Part shown: in pieces, positions 1 through 8,016 of the stretch
Layout of the letters: each line of letters begins with the position of its first letter
How positions within the stretch are numbered: position 1 is the first letter of the stretch
The notes under the pieces: generated by a model
What the model was told of the DNA's origin: nothing
What the model saw: only the letters and a program-made list of their open reading frames with translations
Database searches by the model: none
NCBI GenBank assembly: GCA_002298545.1
Contig: DBKQ01000084.1
Span: 19,854 to 39,533, forward strand
Reading direction: 5' to 3'
From: Prevotella sp. UBA746
GTDB taxonomy: Bacteria > Bacteroidota > Bacteroidia > Bacteroidales > Bacteroidaceae
DNA: 19,680 bases
Translations under genes and position numbers: made by a program

Positions 1-21
1 GTGAGGGTGTGAGGGTAAAAT
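1..21. repeat. Edge of a dispersed GTGAGGG-type repeat
   Basis: These 21 bases are identical to bases 15213-15233, the outer part of the right arm of the MITE-like element at 14752-15246, and they match the left arm on the opposite strand closely. The similarity fades after base 21. The window therefore seems to begin inside, or at the end of, another copy of that repeat family, lying downstream of secDF. Only one edge is visible, so the extent is unknown. Confidence 0.6.
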
Positions 22-41
22 GCCCAAAAAAACTTTTTTAT

Positions 42-78
42 AAAAAAAGCGCCATGCAGAATTTCTCTGCATGGCGCT
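42..78 (-). terminator. Rho-independent terminator of secDF
   Basis: A perfect 13-bp inverted repeat (48-60 with 66-78; core GCGCCATGCAGA) encloses a five-base loop. Read on the minus strand it is followed by a run of seven T (bases 48 to 42) and further T-rich sequence. It lies about 60 bases past the secDF stop codon, as expected for the end of that transcript. Confidence 0.9.
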
Positions 79-139
79 GATATTAGCATTGTCGTTTTCC
101 ACGACGGTTATTTTTCCTTATACCTTATATATAATAGGC

Positions 140-3100
140 TTATGCCATCTCCTCGATAGCCTTGTCGCCGCGCTCGCCCTTGTCGCGCTTGCTCAATGTC
201 ATGTAAGCGATAGGAGCAGCAACGAAGATTGAAGACAGGGTACCGAAGATTACACCGATAATCATTGCGAAAGCGAAGCTGCGGATACTGTCACCACCGA
301 GGATGAAGATACAGAGCAACACGATCAATGTTGTGAGTGATGTATTTACGGTACGAGCCAGTGTCTCGTTCAGCGAGTTGTTGAAGATCGTGAAGTAGTC
401 ACGCTTCTTGTAGAGGTTCAAGTTCTCACGGATACGGTCGAATACCACCACCTTATCGTTGATAGAGTAACCGATAACGGTCAAGATAGCTCCGATGAAG
501 GTCTGGTCGATCTCGAGAGAGAACGGAACCACATTCCACAACAGTGAGTAGAAGCCGAGCACCACTACGGTATCGATTGCCAAAGCTGCAGTAGAACCGA
601 GCGAGAATGCGATATTGCGGAAACGCAACAGGATATACAGGAAGATTGCAACAAGAGCGAAGATGACGCTGATGATTGCTCCGTATGTGATATCCTTAGC
701 CACTGACGGACCTACCTTTGCACTACTGATGATTGAACCGCCGGCACGAACGTCTGGATTCTTGAATGCCTCAACACTCTTCTGTGTTACCATTCCTGCC
801 TTGCTCAACGACTTGAAGAGGATTTCCTCAACCTCGTCGTCGATGGTTGGGCTGTTAGACTCTATCTTGTAGTTGGTAGAGATACGTATTGTCTTGTGGT
901 CTGTACCGAGAGCCAGTGAGCTTACTGAGCTGTTAGGGAATGATGCCTGCAGAGCCTTTGTTACATCCTCCGGCTCAACGGCTTTCTCCAGCTTCACAAC
1001 ATAGTTGCGACCACCGGTGAAGTCGATGCTCTTGCTCAATCCGCGAACGAAGAAGCTTACTACGAATACGGCAACAAGGATGCCGGTAATGGTGAAGGTC
1101 TTCTTATACATCTTCATGAAGCCCACGTGGTTGTTCTGCAAGAAGTTGCGCGACAGGCGGGTGGTGAAGGTCTGGTTCAGCCACTTGTCCTTGGCGAGAC
1201 GGTTCTCGTAGATAAGACGTGTAAGATATACGGCTGTGAAGAATGAGCAGCAGATACCGATGATAAGTGTTGTAGCGAATCCGCGAACAGGACCTGTACC
1301 GAATACGAACAGGATAACACCGGTGATGATAGAAGTCAAGTTGGAGTCGAAGATTGCCGAGAAGGCATTTCCGTAACCTGCCTTGATAGCATCTTTCAGT
1401 CCCTTGCCCTTACGCAGCTCCTCTTTCGTACGCTCGTAGATAAGCACGTTGGCATCTACTGCCATACCTAAGGTCAACACGATACCGGCGATACCCGGCA
1501 TTGTAAGTGCAGCCTGGAACGAGGTAAGGATTCCGAGAGTGAAGAAGAGGTTTATGAGCAATGCGAAGTTTGCCATCATACCCGGGATGAAGTCGTACAT
1601 GAGAACCATGTAGAGCATCAAGAGGATGAAAGCGACAACGAATGAGATGAGACCCTGCTGGATAGACTGTGCACCGAGAGTAGGACCAACGACGTCTTCC
1701 TGTACGATACGTGCAGGTGCCGGCATACGTCCTGACTTCAAAGTATTTGCCAAGTCTTTTGTATCTTCGATAGTGAAGTTACCGGTAATCTGAGAGTTAC
1801 CGCCAGAGATTTCGCCATTTACGCGAGGTGCGCTGTAAACCACGCCGTCGAGGACGATGGCGATAGCCTTGCCCACGTTAGCCTTTGTCAGTTCAGCCCA
1901 GCGGCGTGCACCGTCGGAGTTCATTGACATGCTTACGCTCGGACGACCTGACATCTGGTCGAACTCGTCTTTTGCATCAGTGATAACATCACCCTCGAGA
2001 GGAGCGTGTCCGTTGCTCTGTGTAACCTTCAGTGCATACAGCTCATATACGTTCTTTGCAGAAAGTCCGTCGGCAGGCTTTGCACCCCACAGCAGTTTCA
2101 CGTCAGACGGAAGAACCTGCTTTGCAGCGGCAGAGTAGATAATCTTGTTTACGGCAGCGGTATCGCGAACGTTGGCATAACCTACAACGCTCATAGAACC
2201 CTGAGGAGCGAGCTGCAGAACGGCGAGAAGCGGATTTGTCTTCTTTGCCTGTGCGAGCTGTGCGCTCTCTGAAGCTGCAGCAGCCTTCTCGGCAGCACCC
2301 TTCTTGGCAGAAACTGAAAGTTTTGCCGGAGTGTTCTTAGCTGCTACTTCAGCCTTCTCTTCAGCGTCGTTCTTCTTCTCGGCAGCTGCGGTATCTTTCT
2401 TAGCAGCCTCGCCGCCGTTTGCCACGAGCTGGTCGAGCTGGCGCAGATAAGGAGTAACCTCCTCGCTGTTGTATGTCTCCCAGAATTCAAGGTTGGCACT
2501 TCCCTGGAGGAGCTTACGAACACGTTCCGGTTCGCGTACACCTGGCATTTCTACCATGATGCGGCCTTCCTGACCTTCGAGTTTCTGGATGTTAGGCTGA
2601 ACGACACCGAACTTGTCGATACGGTTGCGAACGACATTGTATGAGTTGTCGATAGCCGACTGCACCTGTGCACGGAGAGCAGCCTCGACTTCCTTGTCGG
2701 AGCTCTGTGTGCTCACCTGTCCCTTGAGCTGCTGGGTAGCGAAAATCTCAGCAAGGCGATGGCCCGGTGCATTCTGTTTGTAATACTTGATGAAGAGAGA
2801 GATGAAGTCGCTCTGACTTGTCTCTTCTTCCTTCTTAGCCTGTTCCATTGATTTCACGAAGGCAGCGTCTGTCTTGTGGTCAGCCAGTGTCTCCACTACG
2901 TCAGGAACGGAAATCTCCAAGATAACGTTCATACCGCCCTTGAGGTCAAGACCCAGACCAATCTGTGTCTCGAGACAACGCTGGTAGGAATAAACGCCGA
3001 GGTACTTCACTGAGTCTTTATAATCCTGCTGAGCAATCGGATCCTTTATCTTTGCCGCCTGGCTGTCGTAGTAGCCTGTTGCAACGGAGAAAGACAAATA

Positions 3101-3160
3101 GAAGATGCTTGCAAGGGTCATTAAGACTGCCAGTACAATTACAATTCCTTTGTTTTGCAT
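140..3160 (-). CDS. secDF: SecDF fusion, protein translocase subunit
   Basis: The product is an inner-membrane RND-type protein that uses the proton gradient to help SecYEG release exported proteins into the periplasm. SecD and SecF, separate in E. coli, are fused here into 1006 aa, as is usual in Bacteroidota. TM1 is at about residues 5-27, followed by the SecD motif GLDLKGG (70-76) and the P1 periplasmic domain. A second membrane block (about 503-650) holds GMAVDANVLIYER, whose Asp is a proposed proton-path residue. The SecF half starts near residue 683, with IDFTGG at 712-717 and SINDKVVVFDRIREN near the end. Residues about 250-307 form a low-complexity Ala/Lys/Glu-rich insert. The ATG start precedes a good signal-anchor. 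The gene seems to be transcribed alone, with its own terminator downstream. Confidence 0.97.
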   Translation of the reverse strand: MQNKGIVIVLAVLMTLASIFYLSFSVATGYYDSQAAKIKDPIAQQDYKDSVKYLGVYSYQRCLETQIGLGLDLKGGMNVILEISVPDVVETLADHKTDAAFVKSMEQAKKEEETSQSDFISLFIKYYKQNAPGHRLAEIFATQQLKGQVSTQSSDKEVEAALRAQVQSAIDNSYNVVRNRIDKFGVVQPNIQKLEGQEGRIMVEMPGVREPERVRKLLQGSANLEFWETYNSEEVTPYLRQLDQLVANGGEAAKKDTAAAEKKNDAEEKAEVAAKNTPAKLSVSAKKGAAEKAAAASESAQLAQAKKTNPLLAVLQLAPQGSMSVVGYANVRDTAAVNKIIYSAAAKQVLPSDVKLLWGAKPADGLSAKNVYELYALKVTQSNGHAPLEGDVITDAKDEFDQMSGRPSVSMSMNSDGARRWAELTKANVGKAIAIVLDGVVYSAPRVNGEISGGNSQITGNFTIEDTKDLANTLKSGRMPAPARIVQEDVVGPTLGAQSIQQGLISFVVAFILLMLYMVLMYDFIPGMMANFALLINLFFTLGILTSFQAALTMPGIAGIVLTLGMAVDANVLIYERTKEELRKGKGLKDAIKAGYGNAFSAIFDSNLTSIITGVILFVFGTGPVRGFATTLIIGICCSFFTAVYLTRLIYENRLAKDKWLNQTFTTRLSRNFLQNNHVGFMKMYKKTFTITGILVAVFVVSFFVRGLSKSIDFTGGRNYVVKLEKAVEPEDVTKALQASFPNSSVSSLALGTDHKTIRISTNYKIESNSPTIDDEVEEILFKSLSKAGMVTQKSVEAFKNPDVRAGGSIISSAKVGPSVAKDITYGAIISVIFALVAIFLYILLRFRNIAFSLGSTAALAIDTVVVLGFYSLLWNVVPFSLEIDQTFIGAILTVIGYSINDKVVVFDRIRENLNLYKKRDYFTIFNNSLNETLARTVNTSLTTLIVLLCIFILGGDSIRSFAFAMIIGVIFGTLSSIFVAAPIAYMTLSKRDKGERGDKAIEEMA

Positions 3161-3261
3161 TTTGTTTTTATTGTTTTTAATTATAGTTTTCAGCTTGATT
3201 TTTTGGTATCATTCTGTTATGATTTTCACTCTAATGAGCACACTATGGGCTACATAGCGTG

Positions 3262-3269
3262 CAAAGATA
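3262..3269 (-). promoter_or_regulatory. Likely -7 box of the secDF promoter
   Basis: On the minus strand this reads TATCTTTG, an exact match to the Bacteroidota -7 consensus TAnnTTTG, about 100 bases upstream of the secDF start. There is no clear TTG at the usual -33 distance; an A-rich tract occupies that region instead. Confidence 0.5.
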
Positions 3270-3296
3270 CTTATTTTTTTTTAACTTCTTGGGTTG

Positions 3297-4385
3297 TCAG
3301 TGGCTTTTTTTGTCTTTATGTTGCGTTTTCTTTATATATCCCCATATCGGATAATGGTCTGAGGCATCTATGTCTCTATCTACTTTGAAGTTATAAGGTT
3401 GCCAATCCGAGGAGCACATTATATTGTCTATCCTTACGTAGAAGGTGTTATAATGATAGGATATTCCGGGACCGTTGCCTGTAGCGACGTAACAGTCGGT
3501 CAAGTTCTTTGCGAGCTGGTCGCGGCAATACGATATCGGCGTGTCGTTGATGTCGGCAAAGAGAAGCACGGGTTCTCCCTTGCGACTGTTGATGTATTTC
3601 AAGATTCCCTCTACCTGCGGCGTTCGGCGGCGCGATGCCTCTCCGAGTCTTACTATCATGCGTTTTGACTCTGCCCCTATGGTGTCGCTCTTCCAGTTGC
3701 CTTTCACGAGCTTGTGGAAGTCTTTGCGCTCCTCGGGAGTCAGTCCGGTGCCCTCGAGATGACAGTTAAGAACCGTCGTGCGGTCGCCGTCGACAAGCAC
3801 TTCGTAGGCGACACACAGGCAGCCCTTCACGTTCTCGTTTATCCTTGTTTTCGAGAGTATCGGATATTTGCTGAGGATTATCTGCGACTCGCTGAAGTTT
3901 GCCGTCCTCGCCGAGTCGATATATTTATAGTCGCTGGCAAATGCCGCTTTCACGGCATCATTGATATCTGCCTCTTGCATGCACACAATCGAGGCTCCGC
4001 TGTTGTTCACGTAGTCGGCAATTCTTCTTAGTCCGGTGCTGTCGCTCCGGTTAAACATAAATACATTATACGACATTACCTTTATGGCATCGTCGGGTGT
4101 GGCATGCGGTATGTTTATCGGCGAATAGTATCTTATCGGAATATAACACAGCACAAGTCCTGCCACCGGTATAAAGACGAGCCGCTTACGGAAGACGAGG
4201 AACAGCAGCAGGAAGGATATATCCGTGGCGAGCAAGACGGGAAAGACAAGTCCTACGGTTGCCGTCAGCGGGTGTTCTACAGGGTTGAGTCTGTAGCTGA
4301 AGCCCACGAGGAGCATCAGTATGATGACGGCGATATTGGCACCCGTCAGCATCTGTATTACGAATTTCTTAATCTGGTTCAGCAT
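3297..4385 (-). CDS. Membrane-anchored endonuclease/exonuclease/phosphatase family protein
   Basis: The 362-residue protein has an N-terminal membrane region with hydrophobic stretches at about 13-30, 42-65 and 68-86. A catalytic domain of the EEP (DNase I/AP-endonuclease/sphingomyelinase) fold runs from about residue 102 to the end. Visible motifs in order are VMSYNV (metal-site Asn), CMQEAD (catalytic Glu138), LNCHLEGTG, LFADINDTP (the family's GDxN-like motif with Ala for Gly) and SDHYPIWGYI (catalytic Asp-His). The fold hydrolyses phosphodiesters; whether the substrate is nucleic acid, lipid or inositol phosphate cannot be told. The anchor suggests it works at the membrane. The gene starts 20 bases after the rhomboid stop and is probably in the same operon. 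Confidence 0.88.
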   Translation of the reverse strand: MLNQIKKFVIQMLTGANIAVIILMLLVGFSYRLNPVEHPLTATVGLVFPVLLATDISFLLLFLVFRKRLVFIPVAGLVLCYIPIRYYSPINIPHATPDDAIKVMSYNVFMFNRSDSTGLRRIADYVNNSGASIVCMQEADINDAVKAAFASDYKYIDSARTANFSESQIILSKYPILSKTRINENVKGCLCVAYEVLVDGDRTTVLNCHLEGTGLTPEERKDFHKLVKGNWKSDTIGAESKRMIVRLGEASRRRTPQVEGILKYINSRKGEPVLLFADINDTPISYCRDQLAKNLTDCYVATGNGPGISYHYNTFYVRIDNIMCSSDWQPYNFKVDRDIDASDHYPIWGYIKKTQHKDKKSH

Positions 4386-4405
4386 TCTTACATTATGGGC
4401 GATTG

Positions 4406-5341
4406 TTATCGCCTGCCATTTTCAAACAACTTTTGTTTTTCCTCTGCCGTCAAACTGTCGTAGCCGCTTTTGCGAATCTTGTCGAGAATACGGTCTACTT
4501 CGTCCTGTTCCTGCTTTTTCCTTGCATTATACTCCCAGTCGGTTTCCCTACGGGTATTGGCTGAAGTCTTGCCGAAGGTCTTGCGGGAGTGTTTTTCCCA
4601 GTAGTCTTTCATCTTACTGAAAATGCTCTGCTGTCCGCCATAATTTCCATACATACCGCCACCGAAGCCTCCATACGGATTCTTGCGCCAGTATCTGATA
4701 AGGAGGAAACCGACGAGCATACCGCCCAAGTGGGCAAAGTGTGCCACGCTGTCGCCAGGCATTCCGAGACCCAAAGACAGTTCGAGTACGGCATAGAGCA
4801 CCACGAACCATTTTGCCTTTATCGGCACGGGCAAAGGGAAGATGAATATACGTTCCTCGGGGAACAACATTCCGAAGGCGAGCAGGATGCCATAGATTGC
4901 TCCCGAAGCGCCCACCGTGGTCCAGCTGCCGAGCACCGCCTCGCTGTTGTGCACAACGGTCATTATATCACCGAAGCCGAACTCAGGTATCTGTTCGCTC
5001 GCAATAGCATAGAAGGAAACGAACTGTGCAATCATCTGTATCAGTCCGGCACCAATGCCGCAGGCAAGATAATAAGTGAGGAAACGTTTCGGTCCCCACA
5101 CGTTCTCCACTATCCTTCCGAACATCCACAGGGCAAACATATTGAAGAAAATATGAGTCCACCCTGCATGCATGAACATGTATGTCAGAAGCTGGTAGAT
5201 ATGGAAGTCGGACGAGAGGAAGAAATGCAGTCCGAGTATGTCGTTCAAGTCTATGCCAAGTCGGGAGAACACCCAATAGGCGGCGAACATCAGAACGTTG
5301 ATGATGAGCAGATTCTTTGTTATTGCTGGAATATCTCGCAT
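4406..5341 (-). CDS. Rhomboid family intramembrane serine protease
   Basis: The product should cleave transmembrane proteins within the bilayer. Counting from the ATG at 5341 (311 aa), the family marks are all present: WTHIFFNMFALWMFG with the oxyanion residues H63 and N67, the catalytic Ser in GASG (S146), and the catalytic His in HFAHLGG (H204). About six membrane helices lie between residues 10 and 215. A loop of some 30 residues (111-140) precedes the serine helix. The cytosolic tail after 217 is Gly/Tyr-rich and then strongly charged. A longer frame from a TTG at 5380 exists, but that codon lies inside the -7 box TACTTTTG, so MRDIPAITKN is the better start. Natural substrates cannot be inferred. 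Confidence 0.9.
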   Translation of the reverse strand: MRDIPAITKNLLIINVLMFAAYWVFSRLGIDLNDILGLHFFLSSDFHIYQLLTYMFMHAGWTHIFFNMFALWMFGRIVENVWGPKRFLTYYLACGIGAGLIQMIAQFVSFYAIASEQIPEFGFGDIMTVVHNSEAVLGSWTTVGASGAIYGILLAFGMLFPEERIFIFPLPVPIKAKWFVVLYAVLELSLGLGMPGDSVAHFAHLGGMLVGFLLIRYWRKNPYGGFGGGMYGNYGGQQSIFSKMKDYWEKHSRKTFGKTSANTRRETDWEYNARKKQEQDEVDRILDKIRKSGYDSLTAEEKQKLFENGRR

Positions 5342-5377
5342 AATCACTTTTATTAAGTCATTTATCAAATCGGTTGG

Positions 5378-5385
5378 CAAAAGTA
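5378..5385 (-). promoter_or_regulatory. Likely -7 box of the rhomboid-EEP operon
   Basis: The minus strand reads TACTTTTG here, matching TAnnTTTG. Transcription would begin about 7 bases downstream (near 5370), giving a leader of about 30 bases to the ATG at 5341. No good TTG box was found at the -33 spacing. Confidence 0.5.
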
Positions 5386-5467
5386 CGAAAAATATCCGTT
5401 AAAAGCCATAAAACATGGGGCTATCCCACTTTTTTTAATCATATTCATAACTTTTTTCCGTTTTTTA

Positions 5468-5498
5468 TTTGATTTATAAAAGGTTTCAAGTATATTTG
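5468..5498 (+). promoter_or_regulatory. Promoter of the HU gene
   Basis: TTTG at 5468-5471, 19 bases, then TATATTTG at 5491-5498 match both Bacteroidota sigma-ABfr boxes. The start point would be near 5505, leaving a leader of about 90 bases before the HU ATG. Confidence 0.8.
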
Positions 5499-5597
5499 CG
5501 AAACATTTTGCCGCAATATGGCTTTGCCGACACGGACAAGATGATACGGATACGGAATAAAAGAACAAAATATTATTAATCTAAAACAATAACAATT

Positions 5598-5873
5598 ATG
5601 AACAAGACAGAACTTATTGACAAAATCGCAGCTGGCGCAGGTCTGAGCAAAGCTGACGCTAAGAAAGCACTTGACGCTACTGTAGTTGCTATAAAGGACG
5701 CACTCGTTGCTGGTGACAAAGTTGCCCTGATTGGTTTCGGAACATTCAGCGTTAACGAGCGCCCGGCTCGTGAGGGTATCAATCCTGCTACTAAGCAGAA
5801 GATTCAGATCGCTGCTAAGAAGGTTGCTAAATTCAAGGCTGGAGCTGACGTTGAGGACGCTCTCAACAAATAA
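5598..5873 (+). CDS. HU family DNA-binding protein
   Basis: This 91-aa protein is a histone-like DNA-bending protein of the HU/IHF family, which acts as a dimer on the nucleoid. It starts MNKTELIDKIA and carries the core GFGTFSVNERPAREGINPAT that leads into the DNA-binding beta-arm. In the arm, the positions usually occupied by Arg and Gly (GRNPxTG) are Ile and Lys. The length is normal for HU. The gene has its own strong promoter and terminator and stands alone. The small conserved protein gives no basis for choosing between hup-type paralogues. Confidence 0.95.
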   Translation: MNKTELIDKIAAGAGLSKADAKKALDATVVAIKDALVAGDKVALIGFGTFSVNERPAREGINPATKQKIQIAAKKVAKFKAGADVEDALNK

Positions 5874-5888
5874 TAGACAGCAACTGAG

Positions 5889-5906
5889 GTCCGCTCTTTG
5901 GCGGAC
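5889..5906 (+). other. Small hairpin in the HU 3' untranslated region
   Basis: A 6-bp perfect stem (GTCCGC with GCGGAC) with a six-base loop lies 16 bases after the HU stop. It is followed by an A-rich run, not T, so it is not a terminator on the plus strand. It may stabilise the HU mRNA end or be incidental. Confidence 0.35.
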
Positions 5907-5917
5907 AAGAAAAAAAT

Positions 5918-5955
5918 AAAGGCAAGGTTTCCGAACAAAGAGACCTTGCCTTTTT
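5918..5955 (+). terminator. Bidirectional terminator between HU and the GT9 gene
   Basis: GGCAAGGT (5921-5928) pairs with ACCTTGCC (5943-5950), and the stem extends by flanking A-T pairs. T5 follows on the plus strand. On the minus strand the stem is followed by TTTATTTTTT, so it can also end the converging DUF4254-GT9 transcript, whose stop codon is about 80 bases away. Confidence 0.85.
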
Positions 5956-6032
5956 ACCTATTATTATATTTTATTCAAGTTTCGGATTTAGTATTTTAGT
6001 TTAGAGTTACTCTGAATTTTTAATTCTAAATT

Positions 6033-7091
6033 CTACATTCTTGACTTCTGAAGCTGAAACATGACCCTATCAACAATCATCTCGGGAGTTATCGATGTCA
6101 GACAAGGATAATTTCCCCTTACACAAGGTTTGTTGCCGTAGATACTGCATGGGCGGCACGGCATGTCGAGCATAACGGCATTGTCTATACTCTGCCCCCA
6201 CCCCATGAAACCGGCATAAGGATGGGTAGCACCCCATATACTGACCACTGGAGTGCCGACAAGCGACGCCATGTGCATATTAGAGCTGTCCATAGATATC
6301 ATTACATCCAGATGACTCATAAGTATCAGTTCATTGGATATTCCACCGAGAAGAGCCGAAGCGTTTATCATGTTCTTGTTGCGCTCACTCCACTTGCGCA
6401 TCGTTTCCGCCTCGTTCTTTCCACCACCAAACAGGAATATTCTGCTTTTCGGGAATTTCCCGGAAAGCAGAGAAAGGGTCTTCTCCATCTGATCTTCCGG
6501 ATATATCTTGCCTTTGTGTGCAGCAAACGGGGCTACTCCTATCCATACCTCTTCTTCACCACGCGTCTGGAATGTTTCAGGAAGAAGAGACAAGTCTCCC
6601 TTTCCCTCAGGATATATCGACTTGAAATCTACATTCACCGGATACCCAAGGGCTGCAAAGACATCGGCATAATTCTCAAACGAGGTATGGAGCTGATGCA
6701 GATGCTTGTCATTCTGCGACGTAATGAGACGACGGTCGCTGCGGTGCTTGTCGATATGAGCCACATTGAAGCGGTCGATACTGAAACGCATGCGAAGATA
6801 CTGCGAGCGCAGAACGCTATGCAAATCAGCTATCGCAGTAAAGTTCTTTGCCATCAGTCTTCGGTAAAGGGCATTGAGTCCTTTCACTCCGTGGTATTCA
6901 TTCTTGAGGTCAGCCTCCATGAATCCCACGTTGTGCGGCATGTGTTCAAAAAACGGTCGGGCGAATTTCTGGCTCAGCATCGTTATCCTTACATTGGGAT
7001 ATTGCTTCGCCAGAGAGTATACCACAGGCACCGTCATCGCCACATCGCCAAGGGCCGAAAAACGAATAACAAGTATGTGTTCTGTCTTCAT
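6033..7091 (-). CDS. Glycosyltransferase family 9 (heptosyltransferase-like)
   Basis: The 352-aa GT-B enzyme resembles the WaaC/WaaF/WaaQ group, which add sugars to the lipopolysaccharide core from nucleotide-sugar donors on the cytosolic face of the inner membrane. The N-terminus ILVIRFSALGDVAMTVPVV is the typical GT9 opening with its Gly-Asp. The C-terminal donor site is seen in MISMDSSNMHMASLVGTP and SIWGATHP. A four-Cys cluster (CRPC, then two more Cys within about 16 residues) follows, as often seen in the family. The start overlaps the stop of the DUF4254 gene by one base (TAATG), implying translational coupling. The donor and acceptor sugars cannot be stated. Confidence 0.92.
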   Translation of the reverse strand: MKTEHILVIRFSALGDVAMTVPVVYSLAKQYPNVRITMLSQKFARPFFEHMPHNVGFMEADLKNEYHGVKGLNALYRRLMAKNFTAIADLHSVLRSQYLRMRFSIDRFNVAHIDKHRSDRRLITSQNDKHLHQLHTSFENYADVFAALGYPVNVDFKSIYPEGKGDLSLLPETFQTRGEEEVWIGVAPFAAHKGKIYPEDQMEKTLSLLSGKFPKSRIFLFGGGKNEAETMRKWSERNKNMINASALLGGISNELILMSHLDVMISMDSSNMHMASLVGTPVVSIWGATHPYAGFMGWGQSIDNAVMLDMPCRPCSIYGNKPCVRGNYPCLTSITPEMIVDRVMFQLQKSRM

Positions 7092-7699
7092 TACTTTTTG
7101 TTAGCGTAGAGTATTGGATTTGTCGACGGGTCGTTATACATCTTCATCTGTCTGTATACCTTCATGTATTTCCTGCCTGCCTGGATATCGTCAAGCAACT
7201 GGTCTATTGCAGTACTCAGGTCTACTTGTTGCTCTAAGAGCACATCGAGCTTTTTGCGGCATTTTTCCTTATGCTCGGGTGTAGCGTCGGTGCGCTCCAC
7301 CTGCTCTCGCATGTGGTATATCTTCAGGGCAAGTATCGACAAGCGGTCTACTGCCCATGCCGGACTTTCGGTATTGATAGTTGCATCCGGCAGTACGTTT
7401 ACATCGCTGTATTTCATACGGAAATAGCTGTCGATCTGCTCTACGAGGTCTGTACGGTCCTGATTGCTGCGGTCTATACGCCGTTTCAGTTTCAATGCCT
7501 CGAGCGGTTCGATGTGTGGATCACGGATAATATCCTCCAGATGCCACTGCACTGTGTCTATCCAGCACTTCAGATACAGACGGTTTTCTATAGAATCACG
7601 GTCGTATGGGTTCTTTATCGGTGTATCGACATTATCGTTTACATGATAATCGTCAATTGCGAGATTGAACACCTTATTGCATAGTTGTGTGAATGTCAT
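7091..7699 (-). CDS. DUF4254 domain-containing protein
   Basis: This 202-aa soluble protein has no signal peptide or membrane helix. It is largely helical and charged, with coiled-coil-like heptads around residues 125-175, and the conserved-looking stretches RLYLKCWIDTVQWHLEDIIRDPHI and AWAVDRLSILALKIYHM. I place it in the DUF4254 family, which is common in Bacteroidota and of unknown biochemistry. Its one-base overlap with the downstream GT9 gene suggests a role in the same surface-glycan or lipopolysaccharide step, perhaps as a partner of the transferase. That role is inference from position only. Confidence 0.85.
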   Translation of the reverse strand: MTFTQLCNKVFNLAIDDYHVNDNVDTPIKNPYDRDSIENRLYLKCWIDTVQWHLEDIIRDPHIEPLEALKLKRRIDRSNQDRTDLVEQIDSYFRMKYSDVNVLPDATINTESPAWAVDRLSILALKIYHMREQVERTDATPEHKEKCRKKLDVLLEQQVDLSTAIDQLLDDIQAGRKYMKVYRQMKMYNDPSTNPILYANKK

Positions 7700-7726
7700 A
7701 ACGCTTCTGTTGTTTTAATTTTGTGG

Positions 7727-7757
7727 CAAATCTAATAAAATAATTTCAGATAGCCAA
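7727..7757 (-). promoter_or_regulatory. Promoter of the DUF4254-GT9 operon
   Basis: On the minus strand, TTG (7757-7755), 20 bases, then TAGATTTG (7734-7727) fit the Bacteroidota consensus exactly. The leader to the ATG at 7699 is short, about 20 bases. Confidence 0.75.
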
Positions 7758-7886
7758 CGAATTTGCAATAAATCGCTTTCACGAACTTAAAACGCTCATA
7801 AATATAACTACATTGAATGGATATCTGATGATAAGGGGAATGGTTACTGCCGGTATCTACCTATTCATAGCTAATGTCTCTCGGAC

Positions 7887-7919
7887 TTGCTTATTCTTAA
7901 CCGGGAGATTTTTAGTTTG
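7887..7919 (+). promoter_or_regulatory. Possible promoter of the transketolase cluster
   Basis: TTG at 7887-7889 and TTAGTTTG at 7912-7919 resemble the Bacteroidota boxes, but the -7 box has one mismatch (T for A) and the 22-base spacing is one longer than usual. A weak promoter of this kind would fit a regulated sugar operon. I found no better candidate nearby. Confidence 0.35.
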
Positions 7920-7927
7920 AATACAGG

Positions 7928-7941
7928 TGTTACAAATAACA
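7928..7941. promoter_or_regulatory. Operator-like palindrome TGTTACAAATAACA
   Basis: A perfect 5-bp inverted repeat (TGTTA/TAACA) with a four-base centre lies just after the candidate -7 box, overlapping the expected transcription start. That is where a repressor would sit. No regulator gene is in the window, so the binding protein is unknown. Confidence 0.3.
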
Positions 7942-8016
7942 TGCGGAAACGTTATATATATAAAAAGGTAGTGAATGGCTACTTTCATTTAGCTGAAAAA
8001 CAAAACTATTATTACA

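Larger units (their letters stand above)
7758..8016. other. Intergenic region upstream of the transketolase genes
   Basis: This divergent gap is AT-rich and contains no convincing gene. A short reading frame from 7887 runs into the transketolase gene in another frame and has no support. The region holds the weak promoter and palindrome listed separately, and a TATATATA stretch near 7954-7961. The roughly 100-base leader before the ATG at 8017 shows no recognisable riboswitch. Confidence 0.5.

Noticed and set aside
4589..5356. Long plus-strand open frame (255 codons) opposite the rhomboid gene
   Set aside because: The rhomboid frame has all catalytic motifs; the opposite frame is His/Glu-rich shadow sequence with no recognisable domain or promoter.
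6222..7109. Plus-strand open frame of 295 codons opposite the GT9 gene
   Set aside because: The GT9 protein is clearly real, and the antisense frame has no domain and no start signals.
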